From positions 1,054,001 through 1,118,000 of the forward strand of contig CADCSX010000001.1 of assembly GCA_902805475.1 (NCBI GenBank): a DNA stretch of 64,000 nucleotides, written 5' to 3'. Positions within the stretch are counted from its first letter, which is position 1. Every line of letters starts with the position of its first letter. Made by a program: the position numbers and the translations under genes. The notes under the pieces were generated by a model, which was not told the DNA's origin, ran no database searches, and saw only the letters and a list, made by a program, of their open reading frames with translations. Below, piece after piece: positions 12,401 to 23,035 of this stretch. This DNA is from Entonaema liquescens. Taxonomy: Eukaryota; Ascomycota; Sordariomycetes; Xylariales; Xylariaceae.

Positions 12401-12808
12401 GAGGAAGTGAAGGCACACCTTGTCGACATAATCAAGGGTTGCGCCCAAAAGACTTTGGAGAAGCCCAAGCCCCTGGAACTAGAAAGAGGGTTCGCTACTA
12501 TCCCCCTCAAGGGCATCGATGTGCCATTCCATTCAACATTCTTGCGGTCAGGCGTCAAGCCTTTCCGTAACATCCTCCTGAAGAAGATCAACAAGACTTC
12601 GATTGATCCCGCCAAGTTAGTCGGAAAGTATATTCCTAACGTAACAGCCCGACCATTCGAGCTTACGAAGGAATATTTCCAAAACGTATATGACCTTACA
12701 GGGTCACCCAAAATCGCCCAGATCTTGCAGGATTGGGAAAGTTATCAGGACGATACCAATGGTGTTAACGGTGTGAACTCACCTCCTGCTCAGGTGAACG
12801 GTTATTAA
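6458..12808 (+). CDS. fas1: Fatty acid synthase subunit beta
   Basis: Complete beta chain of fungal fatty acid synthase, carrying acetyltransferase, enoyl reductase, dehydratase and malonyl/palmitoyl transferase activities. The frame is open end to end, but 11652-11705 is a 54-nt intron (GTAAGT...CTAAC...TTTTTAG) that is a multiple of three and lacks a stop. Removing it restores the family sequence TYGFSI and gives 2098 residues, against 2051 in yeast. The acetyltransferase serine is in GHSQG (Ser287). The FMN enoyl reductase begins near residue 600 (PIMVAGMTPATVP). The hot-dog dehydratase motif NPIH is at residues 1589-1592, followed by GTITHGMYSSA. The transferase motif GHSLGEYSA holds Ser1838 in spliced numbering. 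A possible AATAAA signal lies at 12985-12990. It is divergent from FAS2. Confidence 0.98.
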   Translation: MYGTAGTGPQTGVSTPRSNSSLRPLTIGHGSLEASFLVPTGIHFHASQLKDRFTAGLPAPTDELALDDEPSSVAELVARYMGFVAHEVEEGEDDAQGSYEEVLKLVLNEFERMFLRGNDVHTLAKNLPGILAKQITVVRCYYAARSVANRAIRPHESALLRAADEGNAGIYSIFGGQGNIIEYFDELREVYETYPSFVGELVAASADLLHTLALDPRAEKLYAKGLDVMEWLRNPDATPDPQYLISAPVSLPLIGLVQLCHYQVLGKGLGVHPGILRDRIRGATGHSQGVIVAAATAAADSWESYEKLAKDALTILFWIGARSQQVFPKTSLTPVMLQDSIDNGEGDPTPMLSIRDLPQSEVQKHIDATNQYLPEDRHIAISLVNSPRNMVVTGPPISLYGLNLQLRKVKAPTGLDQTRIPHTERKVRFVNRFLPITAPFHSKYLTDATKLIDEDLKDVKIDSSSLGIAVYNTCTGTDLREEVEGDIVPSLVRMITRDPVNWEKATVFPGATHVLDFGPGGISGLGILTSRNKEGTGVRVILAGTIDGAAQEVGYKSELFDRDEEHAVVYANDWVKEYGPRLVKTSSGHTYVDTKMSRLLGVPPIMVAGMTPATVPWDFVAATMNAGYHVELAGGGYYNGRTMTEALSKIEKAIPAGRGVTINLIYVNPRAMGWQIPLIGRLRSEGVPIEGLTIGAGVPSIEVAQEYIETLGLKHIAFKPGSMEAIQAVINIARANPTFPVILQWTGGRGGGHHSFEDFHQPILQMYPRIRRSDNIILVAGSGFGGAEDTYPYLTGEWSKKYGYPPMPFDGCLFGSRMMVAKEAHTSRDAKQAIIDAEGLDNDEWEKTYKGPAGGVITVRSEMGEPIHKLATRGVKFWAEMDNKIFSLPKEKRVAELKKNRDYIIKKLNDDFQKVWFGRNKAGQTVDLEDMTYGEVVRRMVDLLYVKHESRWIDPSFARLTGDFIHRVEERFTHGTGQPSYLQNYTELNEPFSAVERILSHYPEAETQIINAQDVQHFLLLCQRRGQKPVTFVPSLDENFEFFFKKDSLWQSEDLAAVIDQDVGRTCILQGPTAVKYSTVIDEPIKDILDGIHNAHISNLTRDIYANKPEAIPVIEYFGGKLIDTEVPLDIEGLIVSYDQHKNTYRLSSSPGVALPSVDSWLALLAGPNRNWRHALFTSEVLVQGHKYQTNPMKRIFAPVRGLFVEILYPNDPAKTSIIVREQPRHNHYVDVIEVKLDGKSEIVVSMIKETTALGQPVSLPLRFTYHPEAGYAPIHEVMEGRNDRIKEFYWRAWFGDETLDLDVPVTSKFDGGRTTITKEDINDFVHAVGNTGEAFVDRPGKIMFAPMDFAIVVGWKAITKPIFPRKIDGDLLKLVHLSNGFRMMPGADPLQKGDEVKTTAQINAVINEESGKMVEVCGTIYREGRAVMEVTSQFLYRGVYTDYENTFQRKMETPMQVHLGTSQDVAVLKSKDWIQFDSNDIELLGQTLTFRLQSFYKFKNKTVYSSVETRGQVLLELPTKEIIQVASVDYEAGASHGNPVVDYLERHGSSIEQPINFENPIPLSGRTPLQLKAPASNETYAKVSGDYNPIHVSRVFSSYANLPGTITHGMYSSAAVRSLVETWAAENNIGRVRSFHASLVGMVLPNDDIQVKLEHVGMIGGRKIIKVEASNEETEEKVLLGEAEVEQPVTAYVFTGQGSQEQGMGMDLYNSSPVAKEVWDRADKYLLDTYGKLNQYFIVILMFSNNFLGFSILNIVKNNPKELTIHFGGPRGKAIRENYMQMNFETIAADGSVKSERIFKEINERTTSYTYRSPTGLLSATQFTQPALTLMEKASFEDMNAKGLVPRDSTFAGHSLGEYSALAALADVLPIESLVSVVFYRGLTMQVAVERDAQGRSNYSMCAVNPSRISKTFSEGALRYVVSNIAEETGWLLEIVNYNIANMQYVCAGDLRALDTLTGVLNFLKSQKVDINQLRQDLSIEEVKAHLVDIIKGCAQKTLEKPKPLELERGFATIPLKGIDVPFHSTFLRSGVKPFRNILLKKINKTSIDPAKLVGKYIPNVTARPFELTKEYFQNVYDLTGSPKIAQILQDWESYQDDTNGVNGVNSPPAQVNGY

Positions 12809-13544
12809 AAGCCAGGTGATCCAGAGAGGTGAACCGGTATGGAAAGACGATGTCGCATGGCCGGTGTTCTTTGGCTTGTACTTATTACTTCTGTGCTACT
12901 ATATTCACGACGTTCGGACGGAAAATTTCGGTGTTGGGTTTGCCCGCAATAGATAGGGGTTGGGGTGTATCAAACTACCCCATGAATAAATTATTCAATG
13001 ACTTTACTTACCTGGGGTTTTACTAAGTATTTTATCTGTGATGTGCACATTTCATCTTAAAAAGCTGAGGTAATGGAAATTGGTATTAGATCTACGTAAA
13101 TCATAGGTATATGATAGTAGCTGTATTCTTACATTTGTCAGGCAATCATACTTCCAGGATTTTATTAAGACTTGGAACATAATTACTCTTGCAATACACT
13201 TTAGAATTCGTCATTCTTTCTGTAGAACCTATATAAGACCAGTATGAGCCAATCTGTTTCTTTATTTCCGTAGAACAAGTACTCTTCATCTAGTGATACT
13301 CTATGCGTAAATCTGTCCAAACATTCGAGGTCCAATTTAACCAAGGCCGAACCTCACTTAGTTTTACCTTTAACCCAGTAAATACCAAGTTGTATAGAAA
13401 TCCCAAGACTCTTTCCACTCCATACAAGATAATATAGATATGTAGCAGTCTTTCACGGTAGTGCAATCTCCAGAATCCGCTCATAATGCGTAGTAGAGTC
13501 GTCTCGCTGTAGTTACCCCTCTTAAATTCATCTCCACCACGGCC
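12809..13544. other. Convergent intergenic region after FAS1
   Basis: 3' flank shared by FAS1 (+) and the SGNH hydrolase gene (-). It holds an AATAAA at 12985-12990. I see no gene, RNA or repeat here. The short open frames at 12829-13026 and 13290-13484 look like non-coding sequence. Confidence 0.5.
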
Positions 13545-14353
13545 TCATAACTCGCCATCGTCCACGATTCCCAAATCAACCAATCTCTTATACAGTATAT
13601 CGGCAACAGCCTTCATGCCCTCGGCGCGGGGATGGTACGCACCCCCCGAGTAAAACAACTTCCACGTGAACCCGGAGACCCACGGCTCCGGCGCCCCGAT
13701 AGCATGGTCCTCGCTCGCCGCGCCTATATGAACGACCTCGGCCCAGGCCTCGCGGCCGACGACCGCCTTGGCCGTCGCGTCCAGCAGCACCTCGCACACG
13801 GCACGGTGGTGCGCGACGCGGTCCTCGGCGAACGGCACGTCCGTGCCGGGGCGCGTGTGCGTGCCCAGCATCGTCAGGTACTCGACCACCAGAACCTTGG
13901 CCCTGGGCGCTTTAGCGTGGATCGCATCCAACACGCCGCCGTACCGAGCGGCTAAGCCGTCGACGTCCAGCGCGATGCTAGGCGTGGGCGCACCGACGCC
14001 GCCGGTCACCCGCTGGACGAAGGCGCCGAGCCAGGACGCGGCCAGGGTGTCTTGGAACAGCCCGCCGATGTAGCCGATGTCGTTGCCGCCGCCGAGCACG
14101 AGCACGACGTCGGCATCAGCGGGTAACCCCTCGATCTGCGGGGGGAACACGCAGCCGCCGCGCTCTTGGGGGTCCGTCGTGATGTTCGGCAGCTGGGCGC
14201 CGGAGACGGCGAGGTCTGTGAGCTTGGCGGCGGCGCGCTGGCGATGAGGCACGCGAAGTTGGCGCCGGAGCGGCCGGCTGCTTCGTCGACGCAGGGCGGG
14301 ATGCTAGGGCCGGCGGCGAAGGAGGAGCCGAGGCTGGCTATGTGGAGGGGCAT
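13545..14353 (-). CDS. SGNH/GDSL-type esterase, reading frame broken near 14229-14243
   Basis: A serine hydrolase of the SGNH fold, probably acting on esters or acyl groups; the substrate is unknown. ATG 14353 opens with SLGSSFAAGPSIPP, the block I nucleophile region, and continues AAGRSGANFACLIAS. The homologous continuation AAKLTDLAVSGAQLPN, then VLGGGNDIGYIGG (block III Asn) and GGAYHPRAEGM (block V His), lies in another frame that ends at 13545. Joining them needs one extra base in the GC-rich run around 14229-14243. No GT...AG intron can do it. Corrected length is about 269 residues, normal for the family. There is no signal peptide. Either an assembly indel or a recent null allele is possible; conservation of all blocks on both sides favours the first. 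Confidence 0.8.
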
Positions 14354-16862
14354 GGTTGGGGGTGGGTGTATGTATAAAGAGGGGAGGGATGAAGGGACTT
14401 GGTAAGATAAGAGAATTGGATGATGATGTTACACAGGATCAGGACTATGGATTACTACGATGCGGTTTGCTAGTCGCAAAATATACCAAATATAATTAGT
14501 TATATGAAATATGAATTGTCCCAATGGTTCGGTAGGTAGATTATGTTCTCACTTCTCTTAAGCCAAGACCATGTGAGGATGAGAGTAAGACTGTAAGAGT
14601 AAGAGTAAGAGTAAGAGTGAGTGAGAATGAGAATGAGAGTGAGAGGGGAGATCGACAAAGGTTGCATACGTAAGACAAGATTCGGGTTCGAGGAAACAGA
14701 ACGCGTTGCCAATAACGCAATGAAACGACGAGAGCGAGAATCGGCTTCGGGCTTTTTTTTTCCTCTAGAGGGGTGGCTTTTATCTGTTTCACGACATTTA
14801 TTTTTTGGTAGTGGTCGAACCCCCGGGCAGAGTTTCTACTGTCCCCCTCTCTACTTCTACTGGTATACGCGGATTTAATAGGTGTAAGTTAGCCGGACCC
14901 TCGGTAGTTTTGGTCTACGTCGTGTCCCCCGGTACCTGTTTGGACCAATCAACATTCGGGATATCGTATTATTTCCTGTCACACCGCTTGGGGCTGGCCT
15001 TACGAATGCTGGAACATGGCTGTACGACGTGCTTGAGTCTTGTGTTAAAGTGATGAATAGGTAGTGATGATTGTAAATCTCTATAAAGTAGTTAGTTAGA
15101 AGGTAACCGTAACTAAATAATGATTTGGGTGTAAGATATCCGGTTAAGTTGATTATCGTTTATATTACCCATTGTGACTCCATTCTCCATTAGTCGTTAC
15201 CTGAGTCTCTCTAATATTTAAATATGTAGAATTTAAATACGTAGAGAAATATTACCCATTTACTTTCTTCCTGTTCACTTGTTCTCAGGTCTTCAAACAA
15301 TCTCGAGTAAGACAGTCCGATGGCCCGATCATTGTGATCATTGTGATTATTGTGTGATTTGCAACCTCGAGTAACGTTAAATCCTAAGCGAAGATCTAGG
15401 TGTACCTAGGTAGGGAATGTTGCGAATGTCGTTTGAATTAAGCTATTAGACGTCATCTTCTAGTCGCACAATAAACCCTTGAAGTACCACAGCTGGTGCA
15501 ACGCCATCTAAGACATAAAGTCGCGATGGGTACAGAATTGTCAATTTTAGTTCTCAGCTATTTCTTCGAAGAAGCAGTAGATACTAGGTATAGACGCCTT
15601 ACAGGTCTTAACAAGGGTATGTATATAGTCGTAGTTTATTAATTGACTCTAGAGCTCAGCCTATCTGATCAGGAAATGGCTTCGTTCGTTCCGAGTTTTA
15701 ATATTGAGGACCTCTTCATCGAATCTCGAAATGGAACAGGGCGGGCAAACTAACTAATTGGTGGAAACGAAAACTTGAAGACAGGTGAACCATATCGATG
15801 TAATAGTTTCGAAATTGTTACGCAAGTGAGGATCATCTTCAATATAATATACAACTACAACTACAACTATTAACAAACGAGAGAAGCTTGAAATATGTAA
15901 CGTAGAAGATTAGATGAATGTTTTCTTAGCTAATGCATTTAGATACGATGCGACTTATGTATACTCATTTATAATATATTTTTATCGTAAGCTACTTCTT
16001 AATCTTATCTTGTCAAGAGCATACCTCTGTCGGAAGCCGAGCTAAGACATATCTTGGTAAAGTATTGTAGCTGAACCACTAGGTTCAGCAGGTAGGCGAT
16101 CCAGATAGCGCTCGATAGCTTAATCCTAGGCGGGGGTTATGGGGTCTCATAGTTCCAAGACAAGACGCCAATAGGAATTCGGTCCCCCGGGTGCCGGCGT
16201 TGACCGACTTCCTTCGGACGTTACCATAAAAGCTATAAGCTGTGCACCGGTGGATACCTTCGGTCACTGTTGCGACACTGCATCGCTGTACACATGTTAT
16301 CCCTTGAGTCGGTACCTGGAGCTGCAGGAACGACCGTGGGATCTCGCCTAATCTGAGAAGAGTGCCTTATCTACGTACTCGGTACTCCGTACTCAGGTGT
16401 CATTCCCAAAAGTCCCACTAGCGTTTCCCTTGTTATCACCAAGTACAACATCTTTTTTTTTCTACTTCTCATTTTATTCCCTTTTTAATTCTCCGTCCAC
16501 GATACACGTCCCTGTGGACTTTGGTTACGTCACTTGCAGCGTGTCACAAGACCGGGATATATACCGATATATACCATTCACCCATAACGATATCTTGGTT
16601 GTGAATTCACTGCGCATCCGGATGAAAGCATACCCAAGTTAAAACTGGTACACTTCAAAGCGAATTGAATGGTCTTGGTCCATACGCATCTAGTTTCGTT
16701 GGGTTTATGATATTTCACTACACCGCTCCCGGAATTTGGAGATACGGAGAGAGCTTACTTTGGGATTTGAAAGAGGACTAAACACTTTCATTTTGAATTA
16801 TACCAACGGGAAAGAAGGACAACTCGAGAAAGTCAATCAAAAGAAGCAAGTCACTACCTACT
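14354..16862. other. Long intergenic region, no gene recognised
   Basis: About 2.5 kb between divergent genes. It contains a purine-rich imperfect repeat of AGAGTA-like units at about 14575-14650. A small hairpin (CTGAACC, 4-nt loop, GGTTCAG) lies at 16071-16088. A-T rich, pyrimidine-rich stretches lie near 16430-16490. No coding frame with protein-like composition was found on either strand. The right end should hold the guanine deaminase promoter. Confidence 0.5.
14575..14650. repeat. Imperfect purine-rich microsatellite
   Basis: Runs of AGAGTA and related GAGTGA/GAATGA units on the + strand, lying upstream of the SGNH hydrolase start codon. The short open frames in this stretch are products of the repeat. 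Confidence 0.8.
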
Positions 16863-18371
16863 ATGGCTCCCCGGGGAACGAAAAGAATCGGCTGTTTCTA
16901 GGCTTGTTCATACACAGCACCAAGCTCGGCGAGCTGCAGTACCTACATTACACCGCAGTCTGTGTAGACAAGTCAGGCAAGATCGTTGCCGTCGAACAGC
17001 AGTGTGATCAGAAGAAAGCCGAGGAGACGTTATATCCCAAACTAGGATGGAAAGTTGAAGATGTGATCGTAACTACGGCGGGAGATGGTCAATTCTTCTT
17101 TCCTGGCTTCATCGGTTAGTAGACGAGTTTCCCTTTGAGTTATTCTTTACTAATAGGCAATAGACACGCACATACATGCACCACAATATCCTAATGTAGG
17201 AATATTCGGCAACTCTACGCTCCTGGACTGGTTAAACACCTACACCTTTCCGATGGAAGCATCACTCTCCTCGCTCCCCAAGGCTCGTAGGGTATATACA
17301 CGGTGTATCCAGCGAACCCTTGCCCACGGCACCACTACCGCGGCCTACTACGCCACAATCCACGTCCCATCTACGAACCTCCTCGCGGACCTGTGCCTCT
17401 CTCTGGGCCAGCGTGCTTTTGTCGGTCGTGTATGCATGGATAACTTAGGCCCAGACTACTACCTCGATGAATCACCGTCGCAATCCCTGGACGCGACACG
17501 TGCCACCATAGACCACATCCGAAGCATTGACGCTTCTTTCGACCTTATTAGTCCCATCCTAACACCCCGATTCGCACCCTCATGTAGCATAGAAGCTATG
17601 ACCCATCTCGGCAAATTGCATCAGGAAACCAACCTCCCGATCCAGACACACATCTCGGAGAACGTTGACGAGTTGAAGCTCGTGCGGGACATGTTCCCTG
17701 ACAGCAAGCACTACGCGGATGTGTACGACCGCTTCGGACTGCTAGGCAAGCGTACGATCCTCGCACATGCGATCCACTTGAGCGAGGAGGAAGTAGACCT
17801 AGTGGCGCAGCGTGGCTCCAAGATCTCCCATTGCCCGTGTAGCAACTCCGCCCTGACAAGTGGCGTGGCGCGCGTACGGTGGCTGCTAGATAGGGGGGTT
17901 GGCGTGGGCCTCGGCACCGATGTTAGCGGCGGATATAGTCCCAGCATACTCGATGCCGCGCGCCAGGCTGCTCTAGTATCGAATCATCTCGCCATGCCAC
18001 CGCGAGGCGGAGGGAAGCAATCGGATACAGACACACCACCTGAAGACGATCGCGAACGTGTTCGACTGAGCGTGGAAGAGGTACTACACCTAGCTACGCG
18101 AGGCGGCGCCGAAGTCGTTGGTCTGGCAGACAAGATCGGCGGCTTCGAAGTAGGCAAGGATTGGGACGCACAACTCATCGGCCTAGGCCTCGTTCCCGAG
18201 GAAGACGACGACTCCGCGGAAGCAGAACAGCAGGATCAAGATGCGGGGAACGTGGATATCTTCGGCTGGGAGCGATGGGAGGACCGCGTGGCGAAGTGGG
18301 TGTTTAACGGCGACGACAGAAATGTCAAAAAAGTCTGGGTGCGCGGTCGGCTTGTGCATGAGCGGAGATAG
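16863..18371 (+). CDS. Guanine deaminase (N-terminal frame uncertain)
   Basis: Zinc amidohydrolase converting guanine to xanthine in purine salvage and catabolism. Exon 1 ends at 17114, the intron is 17115-17163 (49 nt, GTTAGT...AATAG), and exon 2 is 17164-18371. Metal ligands are visible: DTHIHAPQYPN, spanning the splice (His-x-His), THISEN, LAHAIHL and GLGTDVSGGYSPS. The C-terminus has the family VWVRGRLVH. The conserved N-terminal frame (RLFLGLFIHSTKLGE) contains no ATG upstream. The ATG at 16863 is one base out of frame. A single extra base in the CCCCGGGG run at 16868-16875 would link it and give about 486 residues, the usual size. An unseen upstream exon is the alternative. The family call is secure; the start is not. 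Confidence 0.9.
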
Positions 18372-19121
18372 ACCGAGCGAGTGGGCGAGCGATTCCTAGC
18401 GGTTCTTTGATACTTCGGTTTGCACGTATAGATACTTTGCCCGTGTATAATGCCCTGTAGATAGCTAGATAGACAAGGCTTGTGTTTATATATAAATACA
18501 TTAGGTACATACCTGGGCCTAAGTATTTATTACTCTAATCCGGTATGGCATGTGTGTACTCCTATTTCCTCGAGTTCATGGGATGGGATATAATAATTTA
18601 AAGGGGGGAGACTAAAAAATATTACCCTAGGACGTACTTATGAAGCTACCTACCGCCACGAAATTACACCTACATTGCGACTGAGGAACGCCAATATGTA
18701 GAAGAGGTCTCACTCACTATTTAGAAGTAGAGTAGCATCCTACAGTAGGGCACGGACGCGAAGACACAAGAGCACAAAATCTCTAAAACGCAGACGCAGT
18801 GGTATTATTGACAATGCTAGCAGTATCTAGCCTAACATAACCTAAGCCATCCGCCCCAAGGCCGTAGCCATAGAGCATCATAACGCAACGGCGTAGCTCA
18901 TCAACATAACAAGTCAACGCAGGTATCTCCCCCTAGCGTCGAAGCTAATATAACAAACACAAACAACCCCTTTTCCTTGTCGGGGGTATAAATACGTATG
19001 GGTATTCATCTAGGTATCTGTACAAAAGAACACACACTCTTCTCCTGAAACCGCCGCCGTTCCGCAGTGATGCGTGCCAAAATCGAGACATTACGATTGT
19101 TAGAGGTGGTATAAGTACATC
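18372..19121. other. Convergent intergenic region
   Basis: 3' flanks of guanine deaminase (+) and the Zn2Cys6 gene (-). No gene, RNA or clear repeat is seen; the sequence is moderately A+T-rich. Confidence 0.5.
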
Positions 19122-22100
19122 TTAGTGGGAGGGGCCGTTGGCTCTGAGTAGCTCATATATAGACTGGTCGTCTGATCCGGACCCATAGTTGTGTCCGGAG
19201 TAGGTAGACGCGTTTGGCCTGTGGCTGCTATACGCGGTTTGGTTTGAGCTTGCCGTACCGCTGTAGCCGCTGTTTCGGCTACTGTTGTAACCATTGTGAC
19301 TTGTCGTAGCATTACTATTATTATTGGCAGCAAAGCGGTACCAGTTTTCTTGGGATTGCTGGGATTGCTGGGATTGCTGGGGTTGCTGGTTTGTGCTCGG
19401 CTGTTGTGCTGAGTAGGAATTATAGGACTGAGGCTGGGATTGAGTGTAAGAAGTGTTCTGATGGGACGTTCGCAGCCCGGTAGAACTTGCGCCGTAGCCA
19501 TTGGAGGTAGATGTAGTAGCTGACGCCATAGGGTAAGCGTTGTTTGATTGTGATCGAGTGTGTGCCTGACTGCCTCGAACCTGTGAGGTAGACCATTGAG
19601 GAGCAACGGCACTGCTGGTATTATTATAACCAGACGACGAGTTGAGGGCTTGGGAAAGAGGGTTAGACGAGCTTTCGGTCCGAGAATAATCATATGCTGG
19701 AGTCGATGAGTATGATGCTGACGTCATAGCTGCTGTATGGGCTTGATATGAGCCTGGCTCATACGCAATGCGTGTCGAATTGTGGTCATTGTTTGCGTTT
19801 TCATATTGGCTGCTAGGCGTAGTATCATATCGTGGATAAGGGTCGTAGTTCGAAATCGATGCCGGTGCCGTCGTATTATACGATGCACTAACAGCAGCTT
19901 GAGGGGCTTGGGGAGGAGGGCGAGATATGGGTGCAACAGGAGTACTAGTCTGCGACCTCTGATCTTGCCGAGTCTTTGCTCGAGCTGTAGCCTGGTAGGG
20001 TGATCCTCTTGCAGGTGACGGTTGTCTCTGGCTTTGCGCGGTGACCTGCGATATGGCCGGCGATTGTCTCATGCTGTCATTCGCCTGCTGTCCCACCCCC
20101 ACGTCAGACTTACGTGACTTTGACCGTCTGGACGTCGGTTGCTGAGTCAATACCGGCGACATTGTAGTAGTGTGTCCTATCGCAGACGAGGAATTCCAAT
20201 TAGTGGCATGCTGCGGTATGACTGGTGGTGGCACCGGTGTTGATACTGGCGCTTGTTTATTATGGGTGGTAGGAAGACTACGTCGAGTGGATCTAGGGGT
20301 GTTTTGCCCCTTTTGGCTCGTTACTGGGACCGCTTGCGGAAAGGTTAAACTGGGCGTGGGCTCAGTCTGATGAGATGTTGCTGAAAAGGCTAAATTAGGA
20401 GACTGAGATTGGGTCCCACGGGCTTGAGATTCCGGAAATGTTAAGGCAGACGTTGCCGTTTGGCCGGTCGAGGATTCCGTGTTCTGGGGGAATGTGAGGC
20501 CATTGCTATGGTTTTGGTAGTATTGTGTTGCTTGGTGTTGTACTGGAGTTTGCGTGGTTGTTGGCGGGTGTTGTACGGGATGCTCAACAGGTCCCGACAA
20601 GATGTTCGGATCTGGGACGAATTCTTCGTTATCGGGATCTGGAACCGGCGGCGCAACGGCGTGTACTTGGTGCTGCATTGTCATTTGCGTTGACACTGGT
20701 ACTTGTGCTGGCGCTGGCGCTGGTGCTGGCAGCGGAACCGATGCTTGGACTGGCGCTTGGGGTTGCGCTTGAGACTGGAATTCCTCCCTCTCTCCGGGTA
20801 GGTCGGAATCTTCATTCTCAACCACTTCAGCGGCGGTTCCCAGTCTCTTACGACGTGGTTTCGGTGGTAGATAAATGCATTCCACTCCAGCTGTAGTACA
20901 GATAGAACAACTAGGATGTTCTTTAGTGCACTAAATGATGTTAGTATTCGATCCTCATTTGAAGAAAATGTAAAATTTACCTTGACCTTCCTGCTTCTGC
21001 AAGTCGCACAGCTTCCGCGTGTTTTCTTAGCCTTCGGTTTCAGAGTGGAAGTCGTCGTCCCAACTTCGCCGCTTTGTTGTACTGGCACTACTGCGCCATT
21101 GCCAATAGAAACTTCAGTTGCCGCCCCGTCAGACTTTTTTCCGCGCGCACGCCTCTTCTTCGTTGGCGTCTCAGTTGCTACCGGAGTAGATGTCTGGCCC
21201 GACCCAGTGGCAGGGGCTGTGTTAATGGAGTCTCCTTCTACGGGGGCAGGATTGGCATCTTTGTGATCTGGATGGACGATTCTCAACCTCTCAGCGCCGT
21301 ACTTAGCTAGCATATCTAATGAAGTTGTCTGTAGATCCGGTGCCTGATTTGCAAAGATGTTAAATTGCTCTTCGGAGAGTGTTGAAGGATCGATGTTCCT
21401 TCCATGGAGAAGATCTGTTGCTGTCTTTCTACGGCGTTCGAATTCGGCTGGTGGAACATGCGGAAACAATGTATTATGCACACTGCTATCGTCCGCGCTT
21501 TGAGATACCCCGTTGTTCTGACTATTTTGACCATTCTCAAGAGCGAGACCTCCCATCGATGCTTCTGGAGCTTTATTCTTCTTTCTTGGACGTTTCCTAC
21601 GGCTTCCTTCTTCGCCTTCAGCTGGTGGGGGTCGTTTGGCCCTTGGAGTACGCTGGCTTCCTGTGCTGCCATTATTGACGGGAGGAGGTGGTAGTGTAGG
21701 TGCTATAAGGTCGTTCAACTGCGCGACGGTTTTATGTATAGGCGTGTGATCGTATTTGACGATAACGCCTCTCGCAGGTTTCGAAAAGGCGATTGTGAGG
21801 GTTCCGCGGCAGTCAAAGGCAGGACGAGCTATAAAGAAGTCAGCAACTTGTTTACGCAAGAATCCAGCATCCATACTCACAAGCATTAATCGGATCCAGG
21901 CTACCTGGCCCACTATAGCTACCAATTACGTTCTTCTCGGTATTCTTCGCATTCGCGCGATTCCATGCCTGTAGTGAGTCTTTACAGATGTACGTGAACG
22001 TCCAACCTTGCGTATCCCGAGAAACTTGTCGTACCGTCCACGAACTGTTGTCTACGCTTCCCATCGCACCAATTATATGCTTTGCGACAGCGCGTTGGAG

Positions 22101-22391
22101 AACAGGGTCATCGCCGGTCTGGTTCTGCACGGTTTCGAAGGCATTTACGGTTCGTGTGATTTGTTGTTGGTTTGATTGTTCGGTAGGGTTAACGGTACCA
22201 TCGGGAGTTCCATTTTCGGCATCGGCATTCAAATGGAAAACCGCATTATGACGAAGCTCGAATGTAAACGAAGCATGTTCGGCGCGCGTATCCGACGATC
22301 TAGAGGCGAGGAGGCGGTGCAGTCGGTCTTGCACATCTTGGACAGAACTGCATACCACGTTGCCTCTTGTCGAGTCCAAGAGGGCCTCCAT
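19122..22391 (-). CDS. Zn2Cys6 (C6) zinc-cluster protein, probable transcription regulator
   Basis: Predicted nuclear DNA-binding protein of 1055 residues. Exon 1 is 22391-21881, the intron 21880-21829 (52 nt), exon 2 21828-20981, the intron 20980-20931 (50 nt), and exon 3 20930-19122; all phases agree. The zinc cluster is internal: Cys 444, 447, 454, 461, 464 and 471 in GSCATCRSRKVK and CTKEHPSCSICTTAGVEC (spacing C-x2-C-x6-C-x6-C-x2-C-x6-C), followed by a basic PPKPRRKR tail. The second intron falls between Lys453 and Cys454. Ahead of it is a structured region of about 270 residues of unknown fold, then basic segments such as KRPPPAEGEEGSRRKRPRKKNK. After it come about 580 residues rich in Gln, Ser, Thr and Pro, typical of an activation region. 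Targets are unknown, and no specific named regulator is recognised. Confidence 0.9.
19348..19395. repeat. Coding minisatellite (9-nt unit) in the Gln/Ser-rich tail
   Basis: About four tandem copies of a TGGGATTGC-like unit on the + strand. Read on the minus strand they encode repeated Gln-Gln-Ser, so the copy number may vary without shifting the frame of the zinc-cluster protein. Confidence 0.75.
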
Positions 22392-23035
22392 TCCGCCAAT
22401 GAGTCGGGAGCTGTCCTACTATTCCCAGGCAAAAGTTGGTAGAACCGCACGATGTGAGTGATGCGAAATGCACCAAAATAGATGCAAGTGGAGGTTGACT
22501 AAACGACTAAACGCGTTGGAGTTGGTAACAAGGGTCGTGGCTCTGGGGCAAACTTAGTACATAGGTGTGGCTGAAGTAACAATGTCAAAAATTAACGGGC
22601 TAGGGTAAGTGCAGCAGGTAGAAGAAGGTGGGGTTGGATTGCAGGCAGCGCTGCTATGTAAATGATCTTTAGGAGCTACGCGGGGTTAGTATCGACGGGA
22701 AGTTACGTAAGGTTTAAATATTAAGCTGAACCTTCCATTGCAGTTGCAAAGTACATTTAGACACCTAGGAGGGCAGGTACAGCCCACATTGATTCACAGG
22801 TACCTATTTGACGCGAGAAAAAAACAAACAAATACAATTACCAAGTTAACTAAAGATCGCATCGACTGTCACAAATTTGAGGTTTATTCCTCTGTTTGTG
22901 GAAGAGTAGTTACGTCTCTACTAACCACATACGTGCTCGTCTAAAATTAAGTGATATTATCCCCAACACCAAACTCTGGTTGACACTGAGCCATAAGTTA
23001 TAACACCTATCATCACATAACTCAAATCCCTTAGT
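22392..23035. other. Intergenic region between the Zn2Cys6 gene and ku70
   Basis: 5' flank of the Zn2Cys6 gene and 3' flank of ku70, both on the minus strand. No gene or structured repeat is seen. Confidence 0.5.

Noticed and set aside
16736..16862. Upstream in-frame extension of guanine deaminase
   Set aside because: It begins with TTG, has no ATG, and its Asn/Gly/Lys-rich sequence does not resemble the family N-terminus.
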